Shown here piece after piece: positions 12,275 through 24,730 of a stretch of DNA of 64,000 nt. The first letter of the stretch is position 1. Each line of letters starts with the position of its first letter. Made by a program: the position numbers and the translations under genes. Source of the stretch: Antilocapra americana. Lineage: Eukaryota; Chordata; Mammalia; Artiodactyla; Antilocapridae. The stretch covers positions 41,924,472 through 41,988,471 of the forward strand of contig ML664161.1 of assembly GCA_007570785.1 (NCBI GenBank), written 5' to 3'. The notes below the pieces were generated by a model, which saw only the letters and a list, made by a program, of their open reading frames with translations, searched no databases and was not told where the DNA came from.

Positions 12275-12413
12275 TGTCTGGAGAAGGAAATGGCAACCCA
12301 CTCCAGGGTTCTTGCCTGGAGACTCCCAGGGATGGCGGAGCCTGGTGGGCTGCCGTCTATGAAGTCGCAGAGTTGGACACGACTGAAGCGACTTAGCAGC
12401 AGCAGCAGCAGGA
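12275..12413 (+). mobile_element. 5'-truncated Bov-tA SINE with (AGC)n tail
   Basis: A sense BovA half starting 'gagaaggaaatggcaacccactccag' and ending 'ggacacgactgaagcgacttagc', followed by an (AGC)5 tail at about 12396-12412. It lies about 40 bp after the antisense copy at 12021-12233, so the two form an inverted pair. Confidence 0.85.
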
Positions 12414-13490
12414 AAGGCTTCAGTGTTTAAGTGCATTGCTCATGTCAACACGAATTTACAGTAGAATCATGAGCCCTGATTAATTCACATGAAGATAACT
12501 GAGAGTTGACATAAATATCTGACAACCATCCCCTGACTCCTTTCATGGGAACAAAAGTCTAACTTCCTCCTGGTTTATCCCAAGGGGGATAGTTGGGCCA
12601 ATACTTCATCTAGAAACAATACTTTACCCACCAATTCAATGATTTGGGCTCAACTGTAACAGGTGGGCCACACCACCAATTTAGACCCAATTGTAACAAG
12701 CACTTCTCTCTGTTGAATCCACTTCTGGTCTGGCTCTTCTACCTTTTCATTCTTCCGTTTGCCCTGTTTCCTAAGCAGTTCTTATTCTCTCTCTGTTAAA
12801 GTTTTCTAGCCAGAATAATTCTGAAATTTATTCATACTCTTATTTAAATGTCCAAAAGAAGCTTGGAAATCTTAACCTCTCATAGAATTTACATTTAGCT
12901 TCAAGTGAAATGGCTAAAAATCCTATAGCATCAATTTAAAGGTAGGAGAATGTTTAGTCCTGGGATTCTTTCCTAATGCCTTTTCCTGTTTTCCTAGTCT
13001 GGATCTGCCTGCATCAGGCAGCCTTTCATAGTGATCCCCGTACTTAAACTTTGCTGTGCTATTTAGATTTCTATAGCCAGCAGGGACTTAAAGATGAATA
13101 TATATATTTTTTGAAAATGCAAGCTCTCACTAACTTTTAATTTGATGGAAATATTTCTCTTCTGTGAGCTTTATGAGAAAAAAATATCTTTCAAAGTAAC
13201 AATTACATGTGGGGATTAAGTTTAAGTAATTGACAGTCTTGTCTTTTTAATTAAAAGGAATAACAATGCCTAAGAAGAGCTCAAAGAGATTTGCAACAGA
13301 AAATCTGGCTTGCTGCCCCAAAGAGTGACAAGACCAGGATCTTGAATGGACAGAAAATGCTCATACAGGTCCCTTTGGTCTTTGGAGAGCATCCCCAAGG
13401 GATCTCACCCTGGTATTTGCATCAAGTGTGACATTTAGCAGGGGGGTAGTGATGTATTGGGAACTTCCAGTATATCACTACCAAAAGGCA
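12414..13490. other. LSAMP intron, nothing recognised
   Basis: AT-rich sequence with no recognised repeat, exon or RNA gene. Confidence 0.5.
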
Positions 13491-13493
13491 CCA

Positions 13494-13556
13494 AAAGGTA
13501 GCTCAGACAATAAAGAATTTGCCTGCAATGTAGGAGACCTGGGTTCCATCCCTCAG
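13494..13556 (+). repeat. Fragment of tRNA-derived SINE head
   Basis: 'ggtagctcagacaataaagaatttgcctgcaatgtaggagacctgggttccatccc' is the tRNA-Glu-derived head of a Bov-tA/CHR SINE with a recognisable B-box region. The BovA half is missing. Confidence 0.7.
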
Positions 13557-13689
13557 TTGAATGTTAAATAGCCATGTACTATGAGGAGAGTTGCTGAGTG
13601 TAGCCAAGAAGATGGTCCTTTCTTTGGAAGTTTTGCTCTAGGTTCAGAGAAAAGATCAAGACTCCTTAAAGGAGGTGGCACTATTTAAG

Positions 13690-13797
13690 AATCAAAAAGA
13701 TGCATGTGTATGTATAATTGATTTCCTCGTACAATATAAGCTAACACAACATTGCAAAGCAACTATGCTACAATAAAAATGAAAAAAAAAAACAAGT
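13690..13797 (+). mobile_element. L1 LINE 3' end fragment
   Basis: The words 'tgtatgtataattgatttc', 'taacacaacattgcaaagcaactatgctacaataaaaat' and an A-rich tail are the 3' terminus of ruminant L1. Only about 100 bp remains, so it is a strongly 5'-truncated insertion. Confidence 0.75.
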
Positions 13798-16700
13798 AGA
13801 AAGTTTCAAAGGAAAAAAAGTCAAGAAAGAACACATATTCTTCCAAGAATTCAATCATCAGTACAGTCTCGCCTTCTGACAAATTTCACAGTATAGCCCC
13901 GCAAAACTATAATCTTTCATTTTAGTCTGCCCCTTGGCTCCCTCTCTTTCTTTTTCACCTGAAATTCCTATTCTTGTTATCTGTATTTCTTGATCTTTTC
14001 TCTACATTTTCCACCATAGTCACCTTGCATTTTGTATACACTCTCTCTTTGACATCCTTCAAACAAAACCAAAGAAAAGGTTTTGATGGTGTTAGCATTC
14101 AGTTCTAAACACTGGGTACCACTCAGGGAAGCACCACAAAGCCATTATCCCATCTATCTGGTGAGGCTAGATACAAATGAACCTTCACAACAACCTCCCT
14201 TATCCAGTCACTCTGTCCTCACAATGGTCTTTAATCATCACAAGTCATTTGTAGGCATTAAATTTAACAAGCACTGCAATACGGGGAAAAAAAAAACAGT
14301 TTTTTTTAAGGGGTACCACCTTACATCTGCCCTTGTACACTGCTGTGAAGAAACACACCTGCCAAGTCAGGACACAACGTGGCATAATGAATTTGGAATT
14401 CCAATTTAAGGTGTTCATTTGAACCCAGATATATGATGGGAGTAGGCAGACCACTCACTAGGACTCCACTGAGAATCATCAGCTTATATCCACTGCAAAT
14501 CAGTAGGAGGAGAGACCTTACAAGTCATTTATCATGCTTCCTAATTGGACCCTGGGGAACTGAGCACTGCCATAGCTTATTGCACTATTTTACTCATCAC
14601 AGTGCTGATTGTAAAAGAAAATGCTTCCCACATTTCTGTAACACATATATACATTTTAATACCTAGACATTACCACTAACAGAGTATCTTTGCTATAAAT
14701 CACAGCTATCAGCCACTCTACTTTATCTGCCCCATACTCACAACGGAGATTCTGTTTTAACCACTTACCTTCCAAACCTTGTAGTTCCAGTCTGACTTTT
14801 CTTTTTTAACTACTTAAGAGAATCTTGCTTGGGGCAATAGTAGCATCCTGTGGTTAAAAAACAAAACAAAACAGATAACTGTGCCTTGACTGAGTACCCA
14901 TCCTGTGTACCATCCCATCCTCTTTAGCCCACAGGACACTGAGCATCCCCACCCATGTGCTTTGTTGGAAAGTTGCTTGGCCATTCTGAAGTGCTTTCTC
15001 AATTGTACATGTGAATGTTTGGAGGGCAGAAATGACTAAGGGAAAAAAAGGAAAGCAATTAAAGCAGTAGCTTTCACTTCTCTTTGTTGACTCACAACTT
15101 AGAGAGTAACTTAGGAGATGTGTTCTCATCCCTGGAGTTCCTGAACACAGGTAAGTTCATTGTGGAAGGCTGTTTACTTCGTGTCACAGTGCTGAAAAAG
15201 ACAGCATGCTCTCACCCACTGGAGGTTGGTCTTCTTTAAGGATCAACCTTCCCTCTGTCATTAAATGAATGCGTCACTTTCTATTCTGTGTTTAAATGTA
15301 CTCTCCACTTGCCTTTGCTCTGTAAAGTTCCTTTTTGTGTGTTCATGTTTTCTTTTCATCTGATTTTCAGCCATTAGGAACACCAGAAAGAAACTTCATT
15401 CTCGATGGGCACTGCAAACTAGTTTCTGGCCCAGACGAAATTTATTTGACAATACACAGTATTTTGGTTACACTATTCATTCCCTCAAAAAAACGAAAAA
15501 GCACCACCCTAGTCCTTTCTATGTGTCAAGCTCTAGCTCTGAGCTAGGTACTTGGGAAGGGCTGTGAAAAGAAGCCAGACATGACCTCAACAATAACAGA
15601 CCTTACAGACCTGCCAGAGCAGTAGTTGTTGATGAGCAGTTACGAGAAACTTTTGCTAAGCTGAGGAGACCAGTATGGTCTATGGAGAACTCAGCACAGG
15701 GACATCTTAGGTAACCTGGACCGGTCAGTTCTCTGACCAGTGAAAGTTAAGTTTAAAATTAAGGCAAGAAGAAGAGAAGAGAGAAAGGAGCAGAACATCC
15801 CAGGATTGCAGAGGATTAGAATCCAGAGACAGCTCAACAATAGTGTCTAAATAATTTTAAAAATATGGGGGGAAAACCCACATTTTTTTCCTAATAATTT
15901 CTTACTTTTCCTCATTTGCATCTAGTCTGTTTAAAAACAGAAGAAATGTGATAAACCAATAAAGTTAAAAGAGAGGAGATGGGCATTACTACCTGTTACA
16001 CATTAAAGATAAGAAAGAGCAGCTGTCAACCTGACTGCAGACATTTGTGGATAGTGTATACCATGTGGTAGGTGGTGTTACAGAGGTGAGTTTTCTGGCG
16101 GATGCTGAGGGCCATTCTCTATCAGAGCATCTAGAAAAAGCTTTCAGCCTCTCAGCAAAGAAGTTTGACAGTAGGCTTGTAAGTTAGTTGTAGGGATGGT
16201 CAGGTCAGTTGGAGCCGTCTGTGTTTCCCAGGAGCTGCTCGCTCTAGAACCTGGAGGTATATTTTGTTTCAAGTCAGTGGCGCAGCAGGAATCACAGAGA
16301 AACCCCTGAGGAGTCCCGGCGCTCCCAGTAGTCCAGTCACTGCCAAGGTTCCAAAGCAGAACCTCCTTCACCAGGTCCTCTGCCCTGCGGCGGTCGCTGC
16401 TGTAGACGCAGGCTCTGGGGTAGCTCTGAGCGTCCCTTATCTTCTTATTTTTGAGAGCCCTAAAATCCCAGGAAATCTCACAAATTCACTTATCTCGGAT
16501 TCAAATTCCACAGCGAGTTGCCTTGTTTCATGGTATTTGAATGTTTTTTGGTTTCAAAACATATGAAATGAAAACACATATTACACGGATTAAGGACAGT
16601 CTTGAATCCCTTAGAATTTAAATCTAAAATATATTCTGAAATGGATCTGCAGTTCACAATTTAGAGCATGGAAACAGAGGAAGAAAACCAGACAGGAGGC

Positions 16701-17844
16701 AAATCTCTAGAGACCTACACAAACCTGTACTTTTTAAATCCTTTTTTAGCAAGTCAAATACATGAAGGCACAGGAGGCTTCAAAATATACATAAAGTTAT
16801 GTTTTTTCAACTATAATCTACTTTGCCCCAACAATAAGTAGATTCGGGGCTAGGAAGTAGCTCTTTATGAGATTAGATGACTGTCCTTTCATTCCAGTTA
16901 GGGCCAAATACCGGGATTTTACGCACAGGTTCAATGGGTGTGTTATAGGCACAGGAGCATAAGCATTTGTTTCTTCTTTAAGGCAAAGAGTTCGTATCTG
17001 GCTCTAATAACTTACTGATTCAAAAAAATTTACTTCTGGAGTTTTTCTATCTTATATGTATTTTTAGGTGGAGTGGCCCAGGGAAATCCCTTTATTAAAT
17101 TTACCCCATTGGGCATTCTCTAACATTTTAATTCACTGATTATTAAAAATTAAACCTCTCAGGCTAAATAAGAAACCTTCAGGATTTGAGCAGGCTGACT
17201 TGCTGTAACAGACTTAATGAAACTCTCTCTTTATGCTGGGAGTGCTTAGTGAGCCTGTACTTTCTGGAACAGTCCATATCACCATCAAGCAGAGCCTGTA
17301 GCAGTTAAAGTCAATTCATGTACCTGTACTTACTCCACAGGGCAATTACTTCAAGCGTGCAGTCAGAAGGACCTCATAAACCCATATAATACATATTTTA
17401 CTGCATTGTCATTTCATGCTGTAAAGACAGCATTCCTTATAGAAATTAGACCTCACCTATCTTAGCTTCTCTTTAGTTTCGCTGTATAATACCAGCCAAC
17501 TAAAAAGTGGTGGGGGGAAATTCAGTCTCCTTGTAATGATGTCAACTCAAAGTTAAAGAATCAGAAAATTATTATTTTCTTTTCCCCAGATTTAGGGGAT
17601 TATTTTCTTTACCCCAGATTTGTTTTTATAAATAGCTTTCCATTCTGATAATAAATGTTATGCGTTTTCATTATGGAAGAATTTGAAAATATATGAAACT
17701 ATAAAGAAGAAAATATATAATCTCTCTCAGAGATAACACCATTAATATGATAGAAACAAATGTTTTGTCTGAATCTTTGAGCTGTTGGTGTATTATAACA
17801 TATTCGAGTGAAAACACCTGACACGTTCTGTGTGTTCTGCTCCT
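13798..17844. other. LSAMP intron with a faint L2 trace
   Basis: Mostly unique AT-rich sequence. Around 15520-15610 the text ('gtgtcaagctctagctctgagctaggtacttgggaagggctgtg') resembles an antisense L2 3' end. A GC-richer patch with several CpGs lies at about 16200-16440. Its open frames on both strands have no recognisable product, and an old LTR is possible but unproven. Confidence 0.4.
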
Positions 17845-17925
17845 CTGAGGCTGGCCTAGCCCTGTGTCTTGCTCAAGGTCACAGAACAGTCAGATCCAGG
17901 AGTCCCTGTCCCCAGGCCACTGCCC
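17845..17925 (-). repeat. MIR-like fragment, antisense
   Basis: 'ctgaggctggcctagccctgtgtcttgctcaaggtcacagaacag' matches the antisense MIR core ('gaggctcagag...gacttgcccaaggtcacacag'). It is short and diverged. Confidence 0.4.
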
Positions 17926-19934
17926 GCTCCAGAAGGACCAGCACACCCTCCCCTCTTCCAGGTCCTGAGTCAAACCTGACTCACCCTGCAAGACATTTCC
18001 ATTGAGTCACCTCTGGGGTTTCCAGTCAGAGTCCCCCTTACTGAGCCTCGTACTTTCTGTCTCTAAATTGGGGTATAAGACAAAGTTGTCTTCTTTTTAA
18101 TGAGATGAACTTTTATTTTAAAAATATTTTCTCCAATTCTCTTTAGTATAGAAAATAGTGGAGGATTGGCCCACTAATTGATGAGAATAAGGAATGATTC
18201 TCAATTATTTTATTATATAATCAGACATTATATCAACATTCATTTTGATTTGGATATACTCATTCATTCAACACTGAATTATCACCAGAATATCTAGGGT
18301 GGCAAAAACTTGATACATCATTCATGTCTCTGACTCACTTTGAAACAGCATCAAACTATCTGAAGTCCATTCCTGGTCATGGTCAATGATCAGAAGCCCC
18401 TAGAAGTATTTGAAAGTAAAGTACAGGAGTCCTTTCTGACCCAAATCTAGCTAAAGGGGAGGCCAACTTGCCTTCTCAAATATTGATGACATGCTGAGCT
18501 AAGACTTTTTAGTTTTCCCAGCCAGTTTGACATATTTCCCTAGTAGTCGGGATAGCGATTGGCCTATCAACTAGGTAAGAAAACAGCTATTTCCCTATGT
18601 TGGCTTTCCCCCCAGAACCAGACCCAGAATGATCACTGAGATTCTCAGAGAACATTATAAATATGAGGCATTAGAATTTATACAACATGTATATAGTACA
18701 AGAGAGAAAATTAAAACTCTAACAATCCAAATAGAAATCACAGGCATGTTTTTTTTCTATGTCAAAAGGAAAAACAATAATAATTCTTGTAAGTAGAAGC
18801 TGCTAATCCCTAAAGCCTCCAAGTAGAGGAGAGAAACCATTGAGAAAGAAATTAACAACTTTCAGAATGTGTCTTTGAAAATTAAATTGATAAAAATGTC
18901 CCCGTTTTAAGCCAATATAATAGGAAAGGTTTTATTTTTCAAAATCTTGGCCAAAACAAAAAAAAAGGAGCACATAAATTCCCATAGGGGACACTTACAA
19001 ATGTTATGCTTCAGTTCCTTATATGTTTATTAAACTTCTTAGTGATTTTAACTCCACCCCTCTCTCACTTTTCCCAGACAATTGGAGGATAAAATCCCTG
19101 TTGAATTTGGACCTTCCCTTTCTGCTGAACATACATTCTTATTCATTCTGATACAAGAAACAACAAAAAAAAGTCCAGTTAGTTCAGTCCGCTAATATGT
19201 TATTTTCAAAACCCAGGGCTCATCAGAAAGCTTAAAAAGAGTTGTGCCATATGCAACAGAGAACATTTCCTTGTTCCAATGACTGTGGCAGGGTGAAAAG
19301 TGAGCCATTTATGTTCAAGTAAATACCCTGGAATTAGAACAACTGTGCAAGCAATATAAACCCTCAAACTCTATATATCCTACCCGTGAATTGGAATGAA
19401 TGCTTATAAGCAGAGGATTAGAGTTAAGTTGTCAGAGTACTAAAAATCAATTCTTCTCCTCATGGGTTTGTTGTACCCTCACCTCCTCTCCCAGATAGAA
19501 TTCAAAGAAGGCAAAATGTGGTAACACCTAGTAAATAAAGATAGAGAAGTTTCCTCAGGTAGTGAGGGAGTTACCAACTGTAAACTCTAGAGCTTCCAAT
19601 GAAGCACCTCTCACCGTCACAACACTCACTTCAATGGCAAGAGACCTAGTCATACCACATAGTGACAGATGAACAAACAAACAAACAAACAAAAAGCTTG
19701 GGTGGGTTTTTATTTTCTAAGGTTTAAATCTCATGAGGATATTCATAAATAAAGCTCAGTCCTCCAGAAAATGTTCTACCTGCCAGGCATTTGGAGACTA
19801 AGGAAAGAACCTCTGAGCCCCTTATTATTCTTAAAATGACTGAATTCCCAACTGTCATTTTGCCTTTGTGTTAAGGCATGGTGGTTTCAAAGAATAATAT
19901 TTCCACCTACTTAGAATTTTAGAGAGGGCAGCTC
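17926..19934. other. LSAMP intron, nothing recognised
   Basis: AT-rich sequence. A short (CAAA)n run sits at about 19673-19695. No exon, RNA gene or young transposon was found. Confidence 0.5.
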
Positions 19935-20085
19935 TTAAGGTATTGATGGATTAATTCACTGAGTTACTCATTTATTCACTTATGTACTCTGACACTTATT
20001 CACCCAATCTATTGAATACAGACTCTGTGCTGAAGACACAGAGTGAGGCGGAGGCTATAGTAGTGAACAAGGAAGATGTCTGGCC
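19935..20085 (-). repeat. L2-like LINE 3' end, antisense
   Basis: 'tcatttattcacttatgtactctgacacttattcac...gactctgtgctgaagacacagagtgaggcggaggctatagtagtgaacaaggaa' follows the antisense L2 3' end layout (attcattcaaca...gtgctgggtgctgggg...cagtgaacaa). It is diverged. Confidence 0.4.
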
Positions 20086-20124
20086 AGCGAGCAAGGCCCA
20101 CGCAGCTCTTTTGGATGCTGCGTG

Positions 20125-20342
20125 TGCTGTGTGCTAAGTCGCTTCAGTCGTGTCCGACTCTATGTGACTCTGGACCGTCGCCCTCCTGGCTCCTCTGTCC
20201 ATGAGATTCTCCAGGCAAGAATACTGGAATGGGTTCCCATGCCCTCCTGCAGGGGATCCTCCCCACTCAGGAACTGAACCTGTGTCTCTTTTGTCTCCTG
20301 AATTGGCAGGCAGGTTCTTTATGACTAGTACCACCTGGGTGG
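20125..20342 (-). mobile_element. Bov-tA SINE, antisense
   Basis: 'gtgctaagtcgcttcagtcgtgtccgactc' opens the BovA half. 'aggcaggttctttatgactagtaccacctggg' is the tRNA-derived half in reverse. The copy is full length, and I could not identify a target-site duplication with confidence. Confidence 0.88.
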
Positions 20343-21649
20343 GACATTTGTCTAACACAGCTGGTTGTAAAGAATCTGAAAGTAAAAAGTCAAAGACAGA
20401 TTGGCATAAATTAATTTGTCAATGCACTGGCCTTTTCTAGTATTAAATTCTTTTTTCCCATTGCTGCCTCCTACACCCTCATCAGGAGCTGAGATCTAAG
20501 CATATGACAATAATGTGTTCATAGAACTTTAAAACTTTCTTTGTACTTGAACCCCCTAAAGTTTTGTCCATTGTACTGCTGCTGTAGATGTATCCTTTTA
20601 TTTCATTGTTTAGACTGGCACTACCATGCTTACTTGTTAAGTCTGTCTGCTGAAGCAAAATTGACATGTGGAGAGAAGTCTTCAGGAGAGGCATAAAAAT
20701 GGTAGGTGTCAGGTGTATTCTAATGAGTATATCCAGGAATCCCTACAGAATTGGTGTCTCTAGCAAGGAAATTTTACTCAAGAACTTAAGCGCGCCTTCA
20801 TGTTGGAAAATAAAGAATTACTGTCAGTTGTTAAAGACCAAAGCATTTATTTTTTTTGGTCTGTAATAGGAAAGATTCCTTTTGAAAATAACAAAAATAA
20901 TTTTTTCACTACTGCCACCTGGTGGACAAAGATAATTACTTTAGACGGCGCAAAGGAACATGTCTTAGTATTACCACAAGATGGCAGCATACAACCAACT
21001 TTTCAACGAGCCCTCCTCAAAAATATTCAGAATTTTGCTCCTCAAAAGAGAACGGTCTGTTCCAAAAGAAGTGGATGAATAAGACATAATAATACAAAAT
21101 AAAAATTCCGTTTTCTTTTTTTCTAAATACAAATGGAATTCCAAGTCTTAAATCGTTAGTATTTCACAAACTATGTCATTCATTGCATTGGGAAGACTCC
21201 CTAAACTTTAACTGGCAGTTTGCTTTTTAAAGATAACTTAAGCAAGAGTATATTTTTTATCTGATTTTTAAAAATATTTTCTTCATAGAGTGTAAAGTTT
21301 GAGCAATGTTTTAAAATTCTTTTGTTAAATTATTTTTAATCAACTAGTAAGTCAGTGTCTGTTCCCATTTAGGATATTCAGACTTTTGCTCAAGTCTGTT
21401 CCCTTTACTGGTTAACCAACTGCTAGTTTTCTCCTGACCAAAATGCTCCCTAATCAGTCTGCTTCATTATCACTTCAGTGTGCTAGCATCTTGTTTTGTT
21501 CATCCGTAATGCTGTAGATTTTTTAAAAAAAAAATTTTTTTTAAACAGTACTGCAATGGCTGACTTTGAAGATGTTTTTCTCTTTTTCCACAAAACTTTT
21601 CCTGACAGTCTCCTCTGTAAGGGATTTTTACCATAAATCTGACAACAAC
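20343..21649. other. LSAMP intron, no exon seen
   Basis: AT-rich sequence with open frames of 66-92 codons that have no recognisable product. No RNA gene or repeat was identified. Confidence 0.45.
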
Positions 21650-22035
21650 TCTTATTTATTGAGCAATTAGCATGCGTCTGGCAGCATTCCAAGCAGAGTA
21701 TGATAATTATCTAAGTGATCAAACAAAGCTGTTGTTGTTGTTTAGTCACTAAGTCTTGTTGATCTCTTTTTCAACCCCATGGACTGTAGCCCGACAGGCT
21801 CCTCTGTCCATGGGATTTCCCAGGCAAGAATACTAGAGTGGGTTACCATTTTCTTCTCCAGGGGATCTTGCCAACCCAGGGATTGAACCTGGGTCTCCTG
21901 AATTGACAGGCAGATTCTTTATCTTTGAGCCACCTGGGAAGCCCCAGAACAAACTTATAGGAAGCATTTAATTAAACTTACTTTACAGTTGATGAAACTG
22001 AGGCAAAAAGAAATGAGGTGATAATTTCTAGTTAA
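21650..22035 (-). repeat. MIR/L2-type old repeat split by a SINE
   Basis: The left part (21652-21720, 'ttatttattgagcaattagcatgcgtctggcagcattccaagcag') and the right part (21954-22035, 'taattaaacttactttacagttgatgaaactgaggc') are consecutive pieces of one antisense MIR-type repeat. The Bov-tA at 21728-21947 separates them. Confidence 0.5.
21728..21947 (-). mobile_element. Bov-tA SINE nested in an old repeat
   Basis: Antisense Bov-tA from 'gttgttgttgtttagtcactaagtc' to 'tgagccacctgggaagcccc'. It is flanked by AACAAA at 21722-21727 and 21948-21953, a short target-site duplication, and it splits an older repeat. Confidence 0.85.
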
Positions 22036-22186
22036 GCAGAACTGTTGGTTTCCCTGCCGGCCCAGGTTCTTGAGCAGTTGCTTGGAATTATTCTATGAGA
22101 CCTGGAGTGGACCATGGGAAACCTCAGGGGTTCTTTACATGAAGATGATCCCATCAGGGAATCTAAATGTTCTGTGACCCTGAGCT

Positions 22187-22382
22187 ACTGCTGCTGCTGT
22201 GCTCAGTCATGTCTGACTCTTGCAACCCCATGGGCTATAACCCACCAGGCTCCTCTGTCCATGGGATTTCCCAGGCAGAATACTGGAGTGGATTTCCTTC
22301 TCCAGGGGAAAAGAGATCAAACTTACATCTCTTCTATCTCCTGCATTGGCAAGTGGATTCTTTACCACTGCACCACCTGGAA
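22187..22382 (-). mobile_element. Bov-tA SINE, antisense
   Basis: 'gctgtgctcagtcatgtctgactcttgcaacccc' through 'ggattctttaccactgcaccacctgg'. It carries several small deletions relative to the other copies, so it is probably older. Confidence 0.85.
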
Positions 22383-22574
22383 ACTTGAGAGGTCCCTATG
22401 AATTCTAAAGAATGATAAACCAAAGAATCTGAGCAAAGAGGAGAAGTTGTACTTTGCACAGGAGCAGAGCCAAACTTTCCCCAGTCAATACTGAATCATA
22501 TAAATGTCTCAGTGATAAGCCTAGAGTTATGTAGGCTATACTTACTCAGCTTTGCTGTCATAAAAATTCCAGAG

Positions 22575-22720
22575 GGGTACTGTGAATAATGGACAGACTT
22601 CTGCCTGGAGAAGTGGGAGCCCTGAATTTCAGTCTCTGCTCTGCCTCTTGCTGTGTGACCTTGGGGAACTGATTAACATATCTGGGCCTCAGTTTCCTCA
22701 TATTTTGATGGGCAATTCTC
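22575..22720 (+). repeat. MIR SINE, sense
   Basis: 'agtctctgctctgcctcttgctgtgtgaccttggggaactgattaacatatctgggcctcagtttcctcat' is the MIR core, unmistakable over about 70 bp. Confidence 0.85.
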
Positions 22721-23554
22721 TACAGAGACTTTGCAATATTTGAAGGCAATATGCTGATTCTAAAGAAAAGTTGTGAGAACAGGTATTATGAAAGAAAACA
22801 GGTGTCAGCATGTTTAATACACAAATGAAACATCACCGGTCAGGTGATCTGTGTGGTCAACAGGTGGACACCAGCATTTTAAGTCTTAACAGAATCTGAC
22901 TTCACTTCTAAGATGACAGTGACCTCAGTAGCTGGCTTCTGCTAGAAGATGAGGAGAAACTGTGCTCCAGTCTTCTGAATGGACCTCTCTCCTTCTGCAA
23001 GTAATGGACTAGCTCTTCAAGGACAGAAAGGCAGCTGCTGATGGCTTTGAAGTGCACCAGCAATCATGATATGAAAGAACATTCACACACACCAACCTAC
23101 CCCACCCCACATCTGTCTTCTCTCGTGGACACAGTTTGCTCTAGGAACAGCCCAGCAAACGCTGAACTAGTAGCCAAACATTTTCAAGACTTTGGATGCT
23201 AGGCCGATGGTGCCCTTCTTATAGTCTTCATGAGAGTGCTAGAAAGCATCAGGCTGCTTGAGACGTCTCCTTCTGACCTCCTTAGATCATAAAGGCAAAA
23301 GGAAAATCTGCGAGGGAGAGGATTCATAGATTGCACTGAACCTCAGAAACTTTGCAGACCTGATTCTGAAGCTCTGATCCTTCTGTGCTAAATCAGAGGA
23401 TAATGATTTTAGCTACTCAGATTCTCTGTTGTTTTAACAGAGTCTCAGCTCCTCTGTTAGAAGGATGCCTGGAATATCTTTATTTTTCTCATATTTCAGT
23501 GATTTGGCCCATTCTGTTTTGGTTCATTGTGTACTCAGAGTGCCGTCATTTATT
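22721..23554. other. LSAMP intron, nothing recognised
   Basis: Unique-looking sequence without exon signals or recognised repeats. Confidence 0.45.
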
Positions 23555-24015
23555 TGCTGTGCCAACAAGGGAGCAGTAACAGACACAGTTCCTGCTTCCA
23601 TGGATCTCATAGTCCGCTAGTGAAATAAGCATTCATCAAAACACCAGACAAATACATTTGAAATTAAAACTGAGATGTGCTGTGAAGGAGAACAGAGCTT
23701 ATAATAGAGGGACTTCATTTTACCAAGGAGACTAAGGAAGACTTCTCTGTGGAATTTGTAACTAAATTTTGACGGGTGAGTGGGATTCTTGGTAGAGATA
23801 TCATCAGGCCATAGACCCCATGACAAAGAAAACAGGGTACCATGGAGCATGAGGAAGGTCTGTGGGCTGGGGTGCAGAGATAATAAACATTGATGAGGCT
23901 GGAAAGGTGGAAGGGCAGAGCCATGGATGTCATGCTAAGTATTTTGGTCTTTATTCTGGAAGTCATGAGAAAGCATAAGCCAGTTTCAAGCAGGAGAGTG
24001 AGGTGACTGGGTTCC
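23555..24015 (-). repeat. L2-like old LINE copy, antisense
   Basis: 'cagttcctgcttccatggatctcatagtccgctagtg', 'ggtgagtgggattcttgg', and later 'aagtattttggtctttattctggaagtcatgagaaagc...agtttcaagcaggagagtgaggtgac' follow in order the layout of a common mammal-wide L2-class repeat. The class name is from memory. Confidence 0.45.
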
Positions 24016-24314
24016 AAATCCGAAGCTCCTTTTTCACTTCAGAGTCCAGGGCACTTTATGCCCTTAGTGAAAGCACGCCACTCGGGGATGCAGGGCTGCA
24101 TCCTGATCCTCACAGAGAAGAGAACCTGTGTCCAGCTTCCATGGTTTGGGCTCCTATGTTTGATCAATCGTCCAATTGGTCCTGAGATCCAAAATATCCT
24201 ATGGAAATTTCCCATATCTACTTCTAAATATCGAGGAGTGCTGTGCTTTAATTGATCAAGATACTTAAAAGGGAATCCAAGCATTTTACCTATAGAAGCC
24301 CTCCCAACACTGAG

Positions 24315-24730
24315 AGTTATTAATACGCTCAACAAGGATTTGTTGAGTAGGCTGTTACATGCTGGGCTCTGATCTAGGCACCAGGGTACCGTGGTTGACA
24401 AGAGACACACTGTGGCTGCCTTCATGAAGGAGGTAAGCTGAACAAGCAAGTATGTAAATGTGTGACGTGGTGAAAAGTAGGAATCAGGACTATTAATATT
24501 AGCAAACCAGGGTAAAATAACAGGAAGCCATAGACGATACCATTTCTGAGAAGATAATGGGGGAAAATCCTTCCTGACATTTCAGCAGAAATCTGAATGA
24601 AGTGACTTAGCTGGCCAGGCAGCGGTCTGGGGAGGGACATTCCAAACAGGTGCAAGGGGGAAGGTGGTAACGTTGAAAGGGACTTAGTGTATTGGGGAAA
24701 AAAGTAGAAAGGAAAAGGAAGAAAGGTAAT
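24315..24730 (-). repeat. Second L2-like old LINE copy, antisense
   Basis: 'caacaaggatttgttgagtaggctgttacatgctgggctctgatctaggcaccagggtaccgtggttgac', followed by 'gctgccttcatgaaggagg', 'aatctgaatgaagtg' and 'acattccaaacaggtgcaagg', is the same repeat layout as at 23555-24015, in the same orientation. Confidence 0.45.

Noticed and set aside
12396..12412. (AGC)n triplet repeat as a possible expandable coding repeat
   Set aside because: It is the tail of a Bov-tA SINE in an intron, a common feature of that family.
24039..24449. 136-codon open frame on the minus strand
   Set aside because: It overlaps old L2-like repeats and has no recognisable product.
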